A stretch of DNA of 64,000 bases from assembly GCF_028473605.1 (NCBI RefSeq), contig NZ_CP097267.1, positions 493,501-557,500 on the forward strand. The letters are read 5' to 3'. Shown in pieces: positions 8,426 to 17,376 of this stretch. Made by a program: the position numbers and the translations under genes. The notes below the pieces were generated by a model that was given only the letters and a program-made list of their open reading frames with translations, made no database searches and was not told where the DNA came from. The number at the start of each line of letters is the position of its first letter. Within the stretch, counting starts at the first letter, position 1. The DNA is from Acidovorax sp. NCPPB 3576 (GTDB lineage: Bacteria > Pseudomonadota > Gammaproteobacteria > Burkholderiales > Burkholderiaceae_C).

Positions 8426-9223
8426 TCAATGTCTCCGGGCGAAATGCGCAGCCGTCTCCGTCGTGCCGAAGGGCGGGGTGGGAGGCGGCGTTGTGGCGCC
8501 AATGGTGCACGCGTTTTCCAGCAGTTGCAAGGCCAGGCGCTGCACGTCCTGCGCGTGGTTGGCGCGCACCGTGCTGGTGAGGATGTCGCTGCCCAGGTGC
8601 CGTTCGGCGCAGCGCTGCAGCGTGTTCAGCGCCGCGTGGGTCGGGTCGGCCTGGGCCGGCCCTCCGGGCGGCAGGATCGACGCGACGGAGCAATGCACGC
8701 CGGCGTGCATCGCCATGTGTTTCAGTTGCCGGTAGCTTTGCACCACGCTGTCGGGGCCGCCCTCGGCGATCACCAGGGGAATGGCCGAGGTCGCGCGCAC
8801 CAGCGGTGCCAGCACTTCGGCGCTGGCATACAGCACGAGCAGCGCATAGGTGCGAAAGAAGGGTTGCAGCGCTTGCATCGCGGCCGGGCCGTCGGCGGTC
8901 TGGCGTGCCAGGCGCTGCATGCCGTAGCCGGCCGGAATCACCGCCAGCGACGAGGCCGCGGGGCCGCTTTCGAGCGGGGCGCCGTTTTGCCAGGAGGGTT
9001 CTGCCAGCAGGTGGGCCAGGCCCGGCGCGTCGTCGGTCTCCCGCGCGGTGCCGTCCAGCACGGCGACGGGATACCCCAGGCGCTGCAGGCTGGAACACAC
9101 CTGCCAGAGGGTTTCCAGCCCGTAGGCGGCGTCGGGCTGCGCCACGACGGAGACGATCCGCAGGTCCGACTGCGGCGTGATGCTGTGCAGGCTCGCGGCC
9201 TGGTGGAATCCGGTATCAAGCAT
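8426..9223 (-). CDS. flhG: FlhG/FleN-like (MinD/ParA family) protein lacking a P-loop
   Basis: 265 residues, between flhF (8-base overlap) and fliA (4-base gap), exactly where the flagellar-number regulator FlhG/FleN lies. The fold of the MinD/ParA family is recognisable: an N-terminal beta strand RIVSVVAQ, the helix region ETLWQVCSSLQRLGYPVAVL followed by DGT, a VIPAGYGMQRLA segment, and FFRTYALLVLYA corresponding to the strand before Walker B. However, the deviant Walker A motif (KGGxGKT) is replaced by PDAAYGLET, so the ATP-binding lysines are absent. It may act as a non-ATPase partner of FlhF or be degenerating. The name rests on synteny more than on motif. Confidence 0.72.
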   Translation of the reverse strand: MLDTGFHQAASLHSITPQSDLRIVSVVAQPDAAYGLETLWQVCSSLQRLGYPVAVLDGTARETDDAPGLAHLLAEPSWQNGAPLESGPAASSLAVIPAGYGMQRLARQTADGPAAMQALQPFFRTYALLVLYASAEVLAPLVRATSAIPLVIAEGGPDSVVQSYRQLKHMAMHAGVHCSVASILPPGGPAQADPTHAALNTLQRCAERHLGSDILTSTVRANHAQDVQRLALQLLENACTIGATTPPPTPPFGTTETAAHFARRH

Positions 9224-10742
9224 CGACCAGTCCCCTTTCCGAGGCCAGCTCGGGCGAGTGCGAGAAGAAGAAGTTCAGGTCCGACGCCTTGGGGTCAAAG
9301 GCCGACTTGGCTGGCGAGCGCATCGAGGTGCTGATGAGCCGGTGCGCATCGGCGGCCTCCCAGTCCTCGGGCACGCGCTGGCCGTTGGTCACGCCGCGCA
9401 GCACCATCTGGTGGCGTATCAGCGCGTCGATCGACGGGCCGAGCTTCACGGCTTCGTCCACCTTCGAGAGGATGGCCTGCTGCGAGCCGGCGGTCTTGAA
9501 GGCGCTGAGCACGTCGTCCAGCGTGTCGCCGTGGCAGCCGGCGTTCAGCACCAGCAGGCGGTTGACGTTGGGCAGGTCCAGCACGTCCAGCATGTCGCGC
9601 TTGCGCGGATCGCGCGGGGCGACGCCGGTGGTGTCGATGAGCACCATCTTCTTGCCGCCCAGCAGGCCCAGCAGGTCCTGCAGCGCAGCGCGGTCATGGG
9701 CCAGGTGGGCCACGACGCCCAGCATGCGGCCATAGGTGCGCAGTTGTTCGTGGGCGCCGACGCGGTACGTGTCCAGGGTGATCAGGCCCACGCTGCCGGG
9801 GCCGTGGATGCGGGCGCACATGGCGGCGAGCTTGGCCGTGGTGGTGGTCTTGCCCACGCCGGTGGAGCCCACCATGGCGTAGATGCCGCCTTCTTCATAG
9901 AGAGGACGGGCGTGCGCGTCGGTCTTCAGGTTGCGTTCCAGCACTTCCATGAGCCAGCGCACGGCATCGCCCGCGCCCAGTTCTTCCGGCAGGCGCTCCA
10001 GCACGGCGCGGGCCAGCGACGGCGAGTAGCCGGCGCGGATGAGCTTGAGCATCAGGTTCGACTGGATCGGGTTCTGCTTGGCCTGGCCGAGCCAGGCCAG
10101 GGTGTTGAAGCGGTCTTCGATGAGGTCCTTCATCGACTGCAGCTCGCTCATCAGGTTCTGCTGACCGGCAGCGGGGGCCAGCGAGGGCACCGGCACCTGC
10201 ACGCGGCGCGGTGCCACGGGCTCGGGGGCGATGTCCATCGGAATGGAGCGCAGCGGGTTGTGGCGCACCACGGGCGCAGCGGCGGGGGCGGGCATGCGTT
10301 CGCGCTCGCGGTCCGGGGCGCGTTCGCGGCTGCGTTCGTTGATCGACGGCGCCTCGGCGGTGCCGGTCAGGGCTTCGTGGCGGCGGCGCAGCATGCGCTC
10401 GCGCACATAGTCCTGGAACGACAGCGTGCTCATGGCCAGCTGCTCGGTGTCCTGCGCCACGGCGCTGCGCTGGGGCTCGGCCCGGGCCGAGGCGGCCACG
10501 GGGCGGGCCAGGGTGCGCGCGGGGCTGGCGGCCATGTCGGAGGCGCGCTCCTGCAGGCGGCTCGTGGGGACCGGCTCAGGGGCGTTTTCCAGGCTGGACA
10601 GCGTGTCTTCCGCCGTGGCCATGACTTCCACGCCATTGGCAGTGGGGCGGTTGGACAGGATGAGGGTGCCGTCCCCGAAGGCCATGCGCGCCTTGGCCAG
10701 GGCCTCACGCGAGGTGGGGGCGGTGAAGCGTTTGATGTTCAT
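9216..10742 (-). CDS. flhF: Flagellar SRP-like GTPase FlhF
   Basis: 508 residues. The N-terminus MNIKRFTAPTSREALAKARM is typical of FlhF. A long variable linker (about residues 60-200, rich in Arg/Ala/Pro) precedes the NG GTPase domain. Visible GTPase motifs are G1 VGSTGVGKTTTTAKLAA, G3/DTYR segment LITLDTYRVGAHEQL, DTTGVAPRD and the SKVDEA segment (G4-like). FlhF sets flagellar position at the pole with FlhG. The gene overlaps flhA by 4 bases (ATGA type) and flhG by 8 bases, so translation is probably coupled. Confidence 0.95.
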   Translation of the reverse strand: MNIKRFTAPTSREALAKARMAFGDGTLILSNRPTANGVEVMATAEDTLSSLENAPEPVPTSRLQERASDMAASPARTLARPVAASARAEPQRSAVAQDTEQLAMSTLSFQDYVRERMLRRRHEALTGTAEAPSINERSRERAPDRERERMPAPAAAPVVRHNPLRSIPMDIAPEPVAPRRVQVPVPSLAPAAGQQNLMSELQSMKDLIEDRFNTLAWLGQAKQNPIQSNLMLKLIRAGYSPSLARAVLERLPEELGAGDAVRWLMEVLERNLKTDAHARPLYEEGGIYAMVGSTGVGKTTTTAKLAAMCARIHGPGSVGLITLDTYRVGAHEQLRTYGRMLGVVAHLAHDRAALQDLLGLLGGKKMVLIDTTGVAPRDPRKRDMLDVLDLPNVNRLLVLNAGCHGDTLDDVLSAFKTAGSQQAILSKVDEAVKLGPSIDALIRHQMVLRGVTNGQRVPEDWEAADAHRLISTSMRSPAKSAFDPKASDLNFFFSHSPELASERGLVDA

Positions 10743-12820
10743 GCGGATGCACCTTTGAGGATCGGGCCAATGCGAATGGTGTGGGTCTCAGGAATTTCGC
10801 TGTGGGCGAGCACCTGCAGCCGAGGCGCGACACGGCGCACCAGGCGGGAAATGGCGTTGCGGATGGCGTCCGGGACCAGCAGGCATGCGGGCATGCCCAT
10901 TTCTTCCTGCTTCATGGCCACTTCGGCCGCCTTCTGCGTGAGGATGTCGGCCACGCCCGGGTCGAGCGAGGGGCCTGCGCTGTTGCTGAGGGCCTGCACC
11001 AGCAGGCGCTCCAGGCCGGGCTCGATGGCGATCACGTTCAGCTCGCGCGTCGGGCCGTAGATCTGCTGCACGATGGCGGGCGACAGCGCGATGCGCACGC
11101 GGCGGGCCAGCTCCACCGGGTCGGTGGTGGCGCCGGCATGCTCGGCCAGCGTTTCGATGATGGTGCGGATGTCGCGGATGTGCACAGACTCTTCCAGCAG
11201 CAGCTGGAGGACTTTCTGGAACGTTGCGATCGACACCATTTTGGGAACCACTTCCTCGATGAGCTTGGGGGCCAGTTTTGCCACGTGTTCCACGAGTTGC
11301 TGGGTTTCGGTGCGACTCAGGAGCTTGGCGGCTTGAACTTGCATCAAGTGTGACAAATGAGTGGCCATCACGGTTTCTGAATCAACGACGGTAAAACCCG
11401 CCATTTGTGCCGCTTCCTTCTGGTGTTCGTCGATCCAGTGGGCGGGCAGGCCGAATGCGGGGTCGGTCGTGGGCGTGCCGATCAGGGGGGTGGTGATGCC
11501 GCCGGGGTTGATTGCCAGGTGCATGCCGGGAAAGGCCTCGCCTTCGCCCACCACCACGCCGCGCAGCGTGATGCGGTAGGCGCTGGGCTTGAGTTCCAGG
11601 TTGTCGCGCACGTGCACGGCCGGCGGCAGGAAGCCCACTTCCTGCGCGAACTTGCGGCGAACGCCCTTGATGCGGGTGAGCAGGTCGCCCTGGCGGTTCT
11701 TGTCCACCAGGGTGATGAGTCGGTAGCCCAGCTCCAGGCCCAGCAGGTCCACGGGCTGCAGGTCGTCCCAGCTGGCTTCACCGTCGTGCGCGGGCGGGGG
11801 CGCTTCCACCACCGGCTGCGGGGCGTTGGCGCGCTTCATCAGCGTCCAGGCAGCGTAGCCCAGGCCCGAGCCCATGATGAGGAACACGGCGTGCGGCATG
11901 CCCGGGATCAGGCCCAGCAGGATCAGGATGCCGGCCGTCACGCCCAGCACGCGGGGCGACATGAAGAGCTGTTGCACGATCTGGTGCCCCATGTCCTCTT
12001 CCTTGCCCACGCGCGAGATCACCATGGCCGCGGCCACCGAGATCAGCAGGCCCGGAATCTGCGCCACCAGCGCGTCGCCGACGGCCAGCAGGATGTAGCT
12101 GTTGGCCGCCTGGCCGGCCGACAGGTCGTGCTGCAGCATGCCGATGGCGAAGCCGCCGACGATGTTGATCAGCAAAATCAGGATGCCGGCGACCGCGTCG
12201 CCGCGCACGAACTTGGAGGCACCGTCCATCGAGCCGAAGAAGTTGGCTTCTTCCGCCACTTCCAGGCGCCGGCGCTTGGCTTCCTTCTCATCGATCAGGC
12301 CGGCGTTCAGGTCGGCGTCCACCGCCATCTGCTTGCCGGGCATGGCGTCCAGGGTGAAGCGGGCCGACACTTCGGCGATCCGCTCGGCGCCCTTGGTCAC
12401 CACCACGAAGTTGATCACCACCAGGATGGCGAACACGATCAGGCCGACGGCGAAGTTGCCGCCGATCAGGAAGTGGCCGAAGGCCTCGATCACCGCGCCC
12501 GCCGCGCCCGGGCCGGTGTGGCCTTCCAGCAGCACCACGCGGGTGGAGGCCACGTTCAGCGACAGCCGCATCAGCGTGGTCAGCAGCAGCACCGAGGGAA
12601 ACGCCGCGAAGTCCAGCGGCCGCAGCATGTAGGCCGCCACCATCATCACCATCAGCGCGACGGCGATGTTCAGCGTGAAGAAGGTGTCCAGCAGCCAGGC
12701 GGGGATGGGCAGCACCATCAGCGCCAGGATGGCCACCACCAGCAGCGGGGCCGACATGCCCTGCACGGCCGAGGCGTTGGTGCCGGCCCATTGCCGGACG
12801 GATTTCATGGAGGGCGTCAT
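10739..12820 (-). CDS. flhA: Flagellar type III export gate protein FlhA
   Basis: 693 residues, full length. The N-terminal half has about eight membrane helices (LLVVAILALMVLPIPAWLLD and following) and includes the FHIPEP-family stretch (RFTLDAMPGKQMAVDADLNA then GLIDEKEAKRRR). The C-terminal cytosolic domain begins after about residue 330 and docks chaperone-substrate complexes. FlhA forms the nonameric ring of the export gate under the MS ring. It overlaps flhB and flhF by 4 bases each. Confidence 0.97.
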   Translation of the reverse strand: MTPSMKSVRQWAGTNASAVQGMSAPLLVVAILALMVLPIPAWLLDTFFTLNIAVALMVMMVAAYMLRPLDFAAFPSVLLLTTLMRLSLNVASTRVVLLEGHTGPGAAGAVIEAFGHFLIGGNFAVGLIVFAILVVINFVVVTKGAERIAEVSARFTLDAMPGKQMAVDADLNAGLIDEKEAKRRRLEVAEEANFFGSMDGASKFVRGDAVAGILILLINIVGGFAIGMLQHDLSAGQAANSYILLAVGDALVAQIPGLLISVAAAMVISRVGKEEDMGHQIVQQLFMSPRVLGVTAGILILLGLIPGMPHAVFLIMGSGLGYAAWTLMKRANAPQPVVEAPPPAHDGEASWDDLQPVDLLGLELGYRLITLVDKNRQGDLLTRIKGVRRKFAQEVGFLPPAVHVRDNLELKPSAYRITLRGVVVGEGEAFPGMHLAINPGGITTPLIGTPTTDPAFGLPAHWIDEHQKEAAQMAGFTVVDSETVMATHLSHLMQVQAAKLLSRTETQQLVEHVAKLAPKLIEEVVPKMVSIATFQKVLQLLLEESVHIRDIRTIIETLAEHAGATTDPVELARRVRIALSPAIVQQIYGPTRELNVIAIEPGLERLLVQALSNSAGPSLDPGVADILTQKAAEVAMKQEEMGMPACLLVPDAIRNAISRLVRRVAPRLQVLAHSEIPETHTIRIGPILKGASA

Positions 12821-13995
12821 GGGGCGGTCCCTGCGTCGGTGGTGCGGTTCAGCGGATCAAGCTCGGGCGGCACGAACGGGTCGGGCTGCGCATCGGGCAT
12901 GCGGCCTTCGCCGCGCATCGCGGCCTTGAGGCGGTAAACGTAGGCCAGCACCTGCGCCACGGCGGCGTACAGCGTGGCGGGAATGGCCTGGTCCAGTTCG
13001 GCGTGCGCGTAGAGCGCCCGGGCCAGCATCGGCGACTGCAGCACCGGCACCGAATGCTGCGTGGCCATTTCGCGGATCTTGAAGGCCAGCAGGTCGGTGC
13101 CCTTGGAGATGACCTGCGGGGCGCTCATCGTGCCTTCTTCGTACTTGAGCGCCACGGCATAGTGGGTCGGGTTCATCACCACGAAGTCGGCCTTGGGCAC
13201 GGAGGCGATGCTGGCGCGGTCGGCGATCTCGCGGGCGCGCTGGCGCTGGCGGCTCTTCGTCTCGGGGCTGCCTTCGGATTCCTTGTGCTCCTGCTTGATT
13301 TCCTCGTGCGACATCTTCTGGCGCGACTTGAAAAAGAAGGCTTGCAGCGGCACATCGACGACCGCCGCGAGGAACACGACCAGCAGCATCAGGCTCACGC
13401 CGGACGTCATCCATTCGCCTACCCAGCGCAGCGACACCGGCGAAGGCTGGAGCACCAGCATGGACAGCTTGTCGATGCTGTTGCCCAGGAAATTCCAGGC
13501 CACGGCCGTGATGATGCCGGTCATGAGCACCATCTTGCCCACGTTGACCAGCTGCTGTTTGGACATCAGGTTGGTGAACCCGGAGATCGGATTCAGCCGG
13601 TTGAACTGGGGCGTGATGGGCTGCAGGCTGAACACCCAGCCGCCGGCGCCGATGGCGCTGGCCACGGCTGCGGCGCTGGTGAGAACGGCGAAGACCAGAC
13701 TGGCGACCACCCCGATCAGCGCCATCTGGTGCAGCCGGGTGACCATGCTGCCCGTGGCCTGCACGGTGGCGGCGTTGAACACCAGTTGCTCGCGCACGGC
13801 CAGCTGCATGTGTTCGGTCAGCATGGGTGCCAGCACGAGGACGCTGCAGGCGCCCATGCCGAGCACGGCGATGTGGGACAGGTCCCGCGAGCGCGCAGCC
13901 TGGCCGTCCTTGCGCGCCTTCTGGAGCTTGTGCTCTGTCGCGGGGAGGTCTTTGTCTTGGCTGGAGTCCATGGTGGCATGACGGCTGGTGGTCAT
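12817..13995 (-). CDS. flhB: Flagellar export switch protein FlhB
   Basis: 392 residues from the first ATG; an alternative start at 13971 (MDSSQDKD) would give 384. Neither has a strong ribosome-binding site. The cytosolic N-terminus TEHKLQKARKDGQAARSRDL, four membrane helices and the C-terminal autocleavage motif NPTH (VVMNPTHYAVALKY) identify FlhB. Cleavage between Asn and Pro switches export from hook to filament substrates together with FliK. The C-terminal tail is Pro/Asp-rich. It is the first gene of flhB-A-F-G-fliA and overlaps flhA by 4 bases. Confidence 0.96.
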   Translation of the reverse strand: MTTSRHATMDSSQDKDLPATEHKLQKARKDGQAARSRDLSHIAVLGMGACSVLVLAPMLTEHMQLAVREQLVFNAATVQATGSMVTRLHQMALIGVVASLVFAVLTSAAAVASAIGAGGWVFSLQPITPQFNRLNPISGFTNLMSKQQLVNVGKMVLMTGIITAVAWNFLGNSIDKLSMLVLQPSPVSLRWVGEWMTSGVSLMLLVVFLAAVVDVPLQAFFFKSRQKMSHEEIKQEHKESEGSPETKSRQRQRAREIADRASIASVPKADFVVMNPTHYAVALKYEEGTMSAPQVISKGTDLLAFKIREMATQHSVPVLQSPMLARALYAHAELDQAIPATLYAAVAQVLAYVYRLKAAMRGEGRMPDAQPDPFVPPELDPLNRTTDAGTAP

Positions 13996-14021
13996 GCCAT
14001 TGTCGTGAGCGCCCCGGAAAC

Positions 14022-14033
14022 CTAAAGCGCGAA
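14022..14033 (-). promoter_or_regulatory. 12-bp motif shared by flgB and flhB upstream regions (copy 2)
   Basis: CTAAAGCGCGAA on the plus strand, 27 bases upstream of flhB, is identical to the site at 5862-5873 upstream of flgB and has the same orientation to its gene. It may be part of a class II activator site; no experimentally defined consensus could be matched by eye. Confidence 0.3.
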
Positions 14034-14123
14034 TAGACGGCTTGTCGGGCGGCTATTCAAGGTGGCGGCCGGGGGCGGGGCCGGCAGGGGGGCGGATTCA
14101 TGGGCACCGAGGAGAATCAAAAA

Positions 14124-14217
14124 TCATAGCACTACGCCCTAGTACTCATTGCCTTTCAGGTTCAAAAGGCATTCAAATGCTACGCAGGTGTGCGGTGAGT
14201 GCTCCTGTTTCAGGAGC
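14124..14217 (-). repeat. Intergenic repeat block, copy B, with strong hairpin after cheZ
   Basis: Read on the minus strand, this block contains GCAATGAGTACTAGGGCG followed by TAGTGCTATGATT. It is a diverged, inverted relative of the repeats at 354-402 and 42732-42783. On the cheZ side lies a perfect hairpin, GCTCCTG-TTT-CAGGAGC (14201-14217), 22 bases after the cheZ stop. It lacks a U-tract on the cheZ strand, so termination is uncertain; it may be an attenuator or RNA-stabilising stem between cheZ and flhB. Confidence 0.5.
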
Positions 14218-14238
14218 AAACGCCAAAATCCATACGGA

Positions 14239-14874
14239 TCAGAAGCCCAGGCTGGCCAGCAGATCGTCCACTTGCGACTGGTCGGTGACCACATCGGGCG
14301 TGCCGTCAGGGTCCACCACCGGGCCTGCCAGGTGCTCGCGGCGCGCTTCCACCACGGGCGCAACCTGCGCCTGCGCGGCGGGCGGGGCGGTCTGGATGAG
14401 CAACTGCACCAGTTGCTCCTCGATCGTGGCCGCCAGGTTGACCACGCGGGCGATCACCTGGCCGGTGAGGTCGTGGAAGTCCTGCGCCATCATGATTTCG
14501 GTCAGGTGGCCATCGGCTTCCTTGGTGACGCGTTCCACGTCGTGCAGGAAATTCATGATCTCGCCCTTGGCGACGGCGGCCACCGGGTCCTTGACCAGCG
14601 AGGAGACGACGCGGCGGGTTTCCTCGGCGATGAAGTCGTGCTGGGCCTTGGCCAGCTCGACCCGGCTCAACACCTTCTCTGCCGCCTCGCCGGTCAGGCG
14701 CGCGATGTAGGAAAGTCGGCTCTGGGCATCGGGCAACTCGCCCATCGTGCCGCGCAGCTTGTCGGCATAGCCGAGTTCGTTCAGCGAGTCGTGCAGCTGG
14801 CGGGTCAGCTGGCCGATCTTGTTGTGAACGGCGCCGGTTTCCGGAAGGGTGTTGTCCGATGTGTCCATGATCAC
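14239..14874 (-). CDS. cheZ: CheY-P phosphatase CheZ
   Basis: 211 residues. The catalytic segment [15 protein letters not shown] holds the Asp and Gln of the E. coli CheZ active site (FxD-x3-Q). Long helices around it form the four-helix bundle. The extreme C-terminus [13 protein letters not shown] is the CheY-binding tail, joined by a flexible Pro/Ala/Val linker. CheZ speeds dephosphorylation of CheY-P near the receptor or pole. It overlaps cheY by 4 bases in the motA-motB-cheY-cheZ operon. Confidence 0.96.
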   Translation of the reverse strand: MIMDTSDNTLPETGAVHNKIGQLTRQLHDSLNELGYADKLRGTMGELPDAQSRLSYIARLTGEAAEKVLSRVELAKAQHDFIAEETRRVVSSLVKDPVAAVAKGEIMNFLHDVERVTKEADGHLTEIMMAQDFHDLTGQVIARVVNLAATIEEQLVQLLIQTAPPAAQAQVAPVVEARREHLAGPVVDPDGTPDVVTDQSQVDDLLASLGF

Positions 14875-15257
14875 AGGCCCATTTTCTTGAGGATCAGGGT
14901 GACTTTCTCTTCCAGCGTGGCCTTGGTGAACGGCTTGACGATGTAGCCGGCAGCGCCGTTCTGGGCTGCGGCCACGATGTCTTCCTTGCGGGCTTCCGCA
15001 GTCACCATCAGCACAGGCAGGTGCTTGAGCTTGTCGTCCTTCTTGATTTCAGCCAGCAGTTGAAACCCGTTCATGTTGGGCATGTTGATGTCGGTGACGA
15101 CGAAGTCGAACTTGCTGTTGCGCAGTTTGTTCAGCGCCACCACGCCGTCTTCGGCCTCGTCGGCGTCCGCGAAACCGCTTTCCTTGAGCAGGTTGCGCAC
15201 GATGCGTCGCATGGTGGAGAAGTCGTCAACGATCAAAAAGCGGAGTGCAGTGGTCAC
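14871..15257 (-). CDS. cheY: Chemotaxis response regulator CheY
   Basis: 128 residues, single receiver domain. The acidic pair is in [10 protein letters not shown], the phospho-acceptor Asp is in [14 protein letters not shown], Thr in VLMVTAEA, and the conserved Lys in YIVKPF. It has the enteric-type CheY sequence, with [15 protein letters not shown]. CheY-P binds the FliM N-terminus to change motor rotation. It is paired with cheZ. A second CheY-like protein is encoded at 56970-57332 with cheA. Confidence 0.96.
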   Translation of the reverse strand: MTTALRFLIVDDFSTMRRIVRNLLKESGFADADEAEDGVVALNKLRNSKFDFVVTDINMPNMNGFQLLAEIKKDDKLKHLPVLMVTAEARKEDIVAAAQNGAAGYIVKPFTKATLEEKVTLILKKMGL

Positions 15258-15323
15258 GTGGGACCCTTTCGGTCGGAAATTGCAGTGTGTATTGTCATGG
15301 GCCGCAGGTTTGGTGACAAGACG

Positions 15324-16262
15324 TTACGGCCGAGGGGCGGATGCCGGATTCTCCCGCTTTTCGGCGGCGAACTCCGTGGAAGTGATGGTGGCAGATTTCT
15401 TTCCGAGTAGCCGTTCCTCGGCTTCCTGGGTCAAAACCGTGATCGTGATGCGCCGATTGGCCGGTGCGCGGGGCTCCTTGGGCTCCAGCAAATCGCTCGC
15501 CGCCAGCCCGACAACGCGGCCCAGCTTGGCGTCCGGCATGCCTGCGGCCACGAGTTCGCGGCGCGAGGCGTTGGCGCGGTCTGCCGACAATTCCCAGTTG
15601 CTGTAGCCACGATCGCCATTGCCGTAGGGCGTCGCGTCGGTGTGGCCGGACAGGCTGATGCGGTTTTGCACCCCGCCGAGCGCCGTTCCGATTTCTCGAA
15701 GAATGTCGCGCATGTAGGGTTTTACCAACGCACTGCCGCTGTCGAACATGGGCCGGTTCTGGTCGTCCACGATCTGGATCTGCAGGCCGTCGGGCGTCAC
15801 GTCCATGCGGATTTGCGAGCGATATTCATTCAGCTTGGGCGTTTCGGTGATCAGCGCATCGATTTTGGCCTGCAGGGCCTTGATGCGCATTTCGTCCTGG
15901 CGGGCGCGCTCGGCGCGTGCGGCTTCGAGGTTGGCGCGGCGGTTCGTCGATGTCTCGGAGTCGGAGCGCCGCACCTGTCCGTGTACCTTGGACAGGTCGT
16001 TGCCGCCGCCGGGGATCACGCTCGAACTGTTGCCCGCGCCATCGCCGCCCTGCATGGACACCTTCAGCGGCGAATTGAAGTAGGCAGCGATGCCCTGCAG
16101 TTCGCCCTTGGCGGTGGAGCCCAGCAGCCACATCAGCAGGAAGAACGCCATCATGGCCGTCACGAAGTCGGCATAGGCGATCTTCCAGGCGCCGCCATGC
16201 ACAGCGTGGCCGCCCTTCTTGACGCGCTTGATGATGATCGGCTGGAGTTTCTTATCGGCCAT
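15324..16262 (-). CDS. motB: Flagellar stator protein MotB
   Basis: 312 residues. The single membrane helix carries the proton-binding aspartate (YADFVTAMMAFFLLMWLL, Asp32, same number as in E. coli). The plug region follows. A C-terminal OmpA-like peptidoglycan-binding domain contains SGHTDATPYGNGDRGYSNWE and LSADRANASRRELVAAG. The C-terminal tail is Lys/Arg-rich. With MotA it forms the proton-driven stator anchored to the cell wall. A 12-base gap follows motA. Confidence 0.97.
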   Translation of the reverse strand: MADKKLQPIIIKRVKKGGHAVHGGAWKIAYADFVTAMMAFFLLMWLLGSTAKGELQGIAAYFNSPLKVSMQGGDGAGNSSSVIPGGGNDLSKVHGQVRRSDSETSTNRRANLEAARAERARQDEMRIKALQAKIDALITETPKLNEYRSQIRMDVTPDGLQIQIVDDQNRPMFDSGSALVKPYMRDILREIGTALGGVQNRISLSGHTDATPYGNGDRGYSNWELSADRANASRRELVAAGMPDAKLGRVVGLAASDLLEPKEPRAPANRRITITVLTQEAEERLLGKKSATITSTEFAAEKRENPASAPRP

Positions 16263-16274
16263 GGCGGCAGCAGC

Positions 16275-17135
16275 CTACTTCTTGCCCTTCACGTGGCTTT
16301 CCAGCTCGGAAAAGCTCGGGCGGTCGGTGGAGAAAAGGACCTTGCGGCCGAATTCGATGGCCGTGGCCGGGTTGTAGCCCTGCATGCTGGCCAGCAGCGT
16401 GGTCTTGATGCACTGCAATTCCTTGGCCGCATCTTCCAGCTTCTGCTCCACCAGGCCCCCGAGCGGCTCCACCACGCCATAGGCCAGCAAAATCCCGAGG
16501 AAGGTGCCGACGAGCGCCGAGCCGATCATGCCGCCCAGCACGGAGGGCGGCTGGCCCACCGAGCCCATGGTGTTCACCACGCCCAGCACGGCGGCGATGA
16601 TGCCGAAGGCCGGCAGGGCGCCGGCCAGGCGGGCCAGCGCCGCCACGGGGGCATGCGCTTCCTGGTGGTGGGTCTCGATCTCGCTGTCCATCAGCGCCTC
16701 GATCTCGTGGGCGTTCAGGTTGCCGGAGACCATCATGCGCAGGTAATCGGTCATGAACTCGATCACATGGTGGTCGCTGCCGACCGTGGGGTATTTCTTG
16801 AAGATTTCGGACTCGTGGGGGGTCTCGACATCCTTTTCGATGGCCATCAGCCCTTCTTTGCGGGCTTTCTGCAGGATGTCGTAGAGCATGGCCATCAGTT
16901 CCATGTAGCGCGCCTTGGTGTACTTGGACCCCTTGAGCGCCATGGGCAGCGCCTTCAAAGTGGCCTTGAGCACCTTCGGCTGGTTGTTCACCACGAACGC
17001 GCCCAGCGCGCCGCCGAAGATCGTGATCATCTCGAAGGGGAGCGCTTTGACGATCACGCTCACGTTCCCGCCGTGCACCACGTACACGCCGAAAATGCAC
17101 CCGAGGCAGACCAGGTAACCGATGATTACAAACAT
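16275..17135 (-). CDS. motA: Flagellar stator protein MotA
   Basis: 286 residues starting MFVIIGYLVCLGCIFGVYVV. Four membrane helices are seen, with the typical long cytosolic loop holding charged residues that contact FliG (LQKARKEGLMAIEKDVETP). The later helices have conserved prolines (GALPAFGIIAAVLGVVNTMG). The ATG at 17135 was preferred to a longer in-frame reading that adds 27 non-conserved residues. It is the first gene of motA-motB-cheY-cheZ. The 241 bases upstream are shared with the divergent glycosyltransferase gene and show no convincing sigma-28 box by eye. Confidence 0.96.
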   Translation of the reverse strand: MFVIIGYLVCLGCIFGVYVVHGGNVSVIVKALPFEMITIFGGALGAFVVNNQPKVLKATLKALPMALKGSKYTKARYMELMAMLYDILQKARKEGLMAIEKDVETPHESEIFKKYPTVGSDHHVIEFMTDYLRMMVSGNLNAHEIEALMDSEIETHHQEAHAPVAALARLAGALPAFGIIAAVLGVVNTMGSVGQPPSVLGGMIGSALVGTFLGILLAYGVVEPLGGLVEQKLEDAAKELQCIKTTLLASMQGYNPATAIEFGRKVLFSTDRPSFSELESHVKGKK

Positions 17136-17376
17136 GGGGCCATTCTGGCAGAGTCTTTTTGAAGCGCAAAAACGGAAATGCGGGCGGGATACACCCCAAT
17201 TCGTTCCCCTTGACAAGTTTCATTGCCCTGTTGGTGAAACCGGTTGTCCACAGTCAAAACAGACGGGCAAACCATGGTTTATTGGGGCCACCGCGGGGCC
17301 TGCGAGCCCCTAAGATGGACCCCAGCCGTTTCGATCCACTGCCCCTGATCCATCCCTTCCCCATTGCCTGCCGCCG

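Noticed and set aside
9177-12937. Long open frames on the plus strand opposite flhF and flhA (up to about 630 codons), rich in His, Arg, Gly and Gln
   Set aside because: They are antisense shadows of GC-rich genes with strong third-position bias; no domain, no ribosome-binding site, and the minus-strand frames encode full conserved proteins.
14201-14217. Hairpin after cheZ as a definite intrinsic terminator
   Set aside because: Perfect stem but no U-tract on the cheZ strand; reported only as part of the repeat block.
17205-17240. TTGACA at 17210 as a sigma-70 promoter for the glycosyltransferase operon
   Set aside because: No acceptable -10 box at 16-18 bases; the nearby AAGTTT also has no sigma-28 -10 partner.
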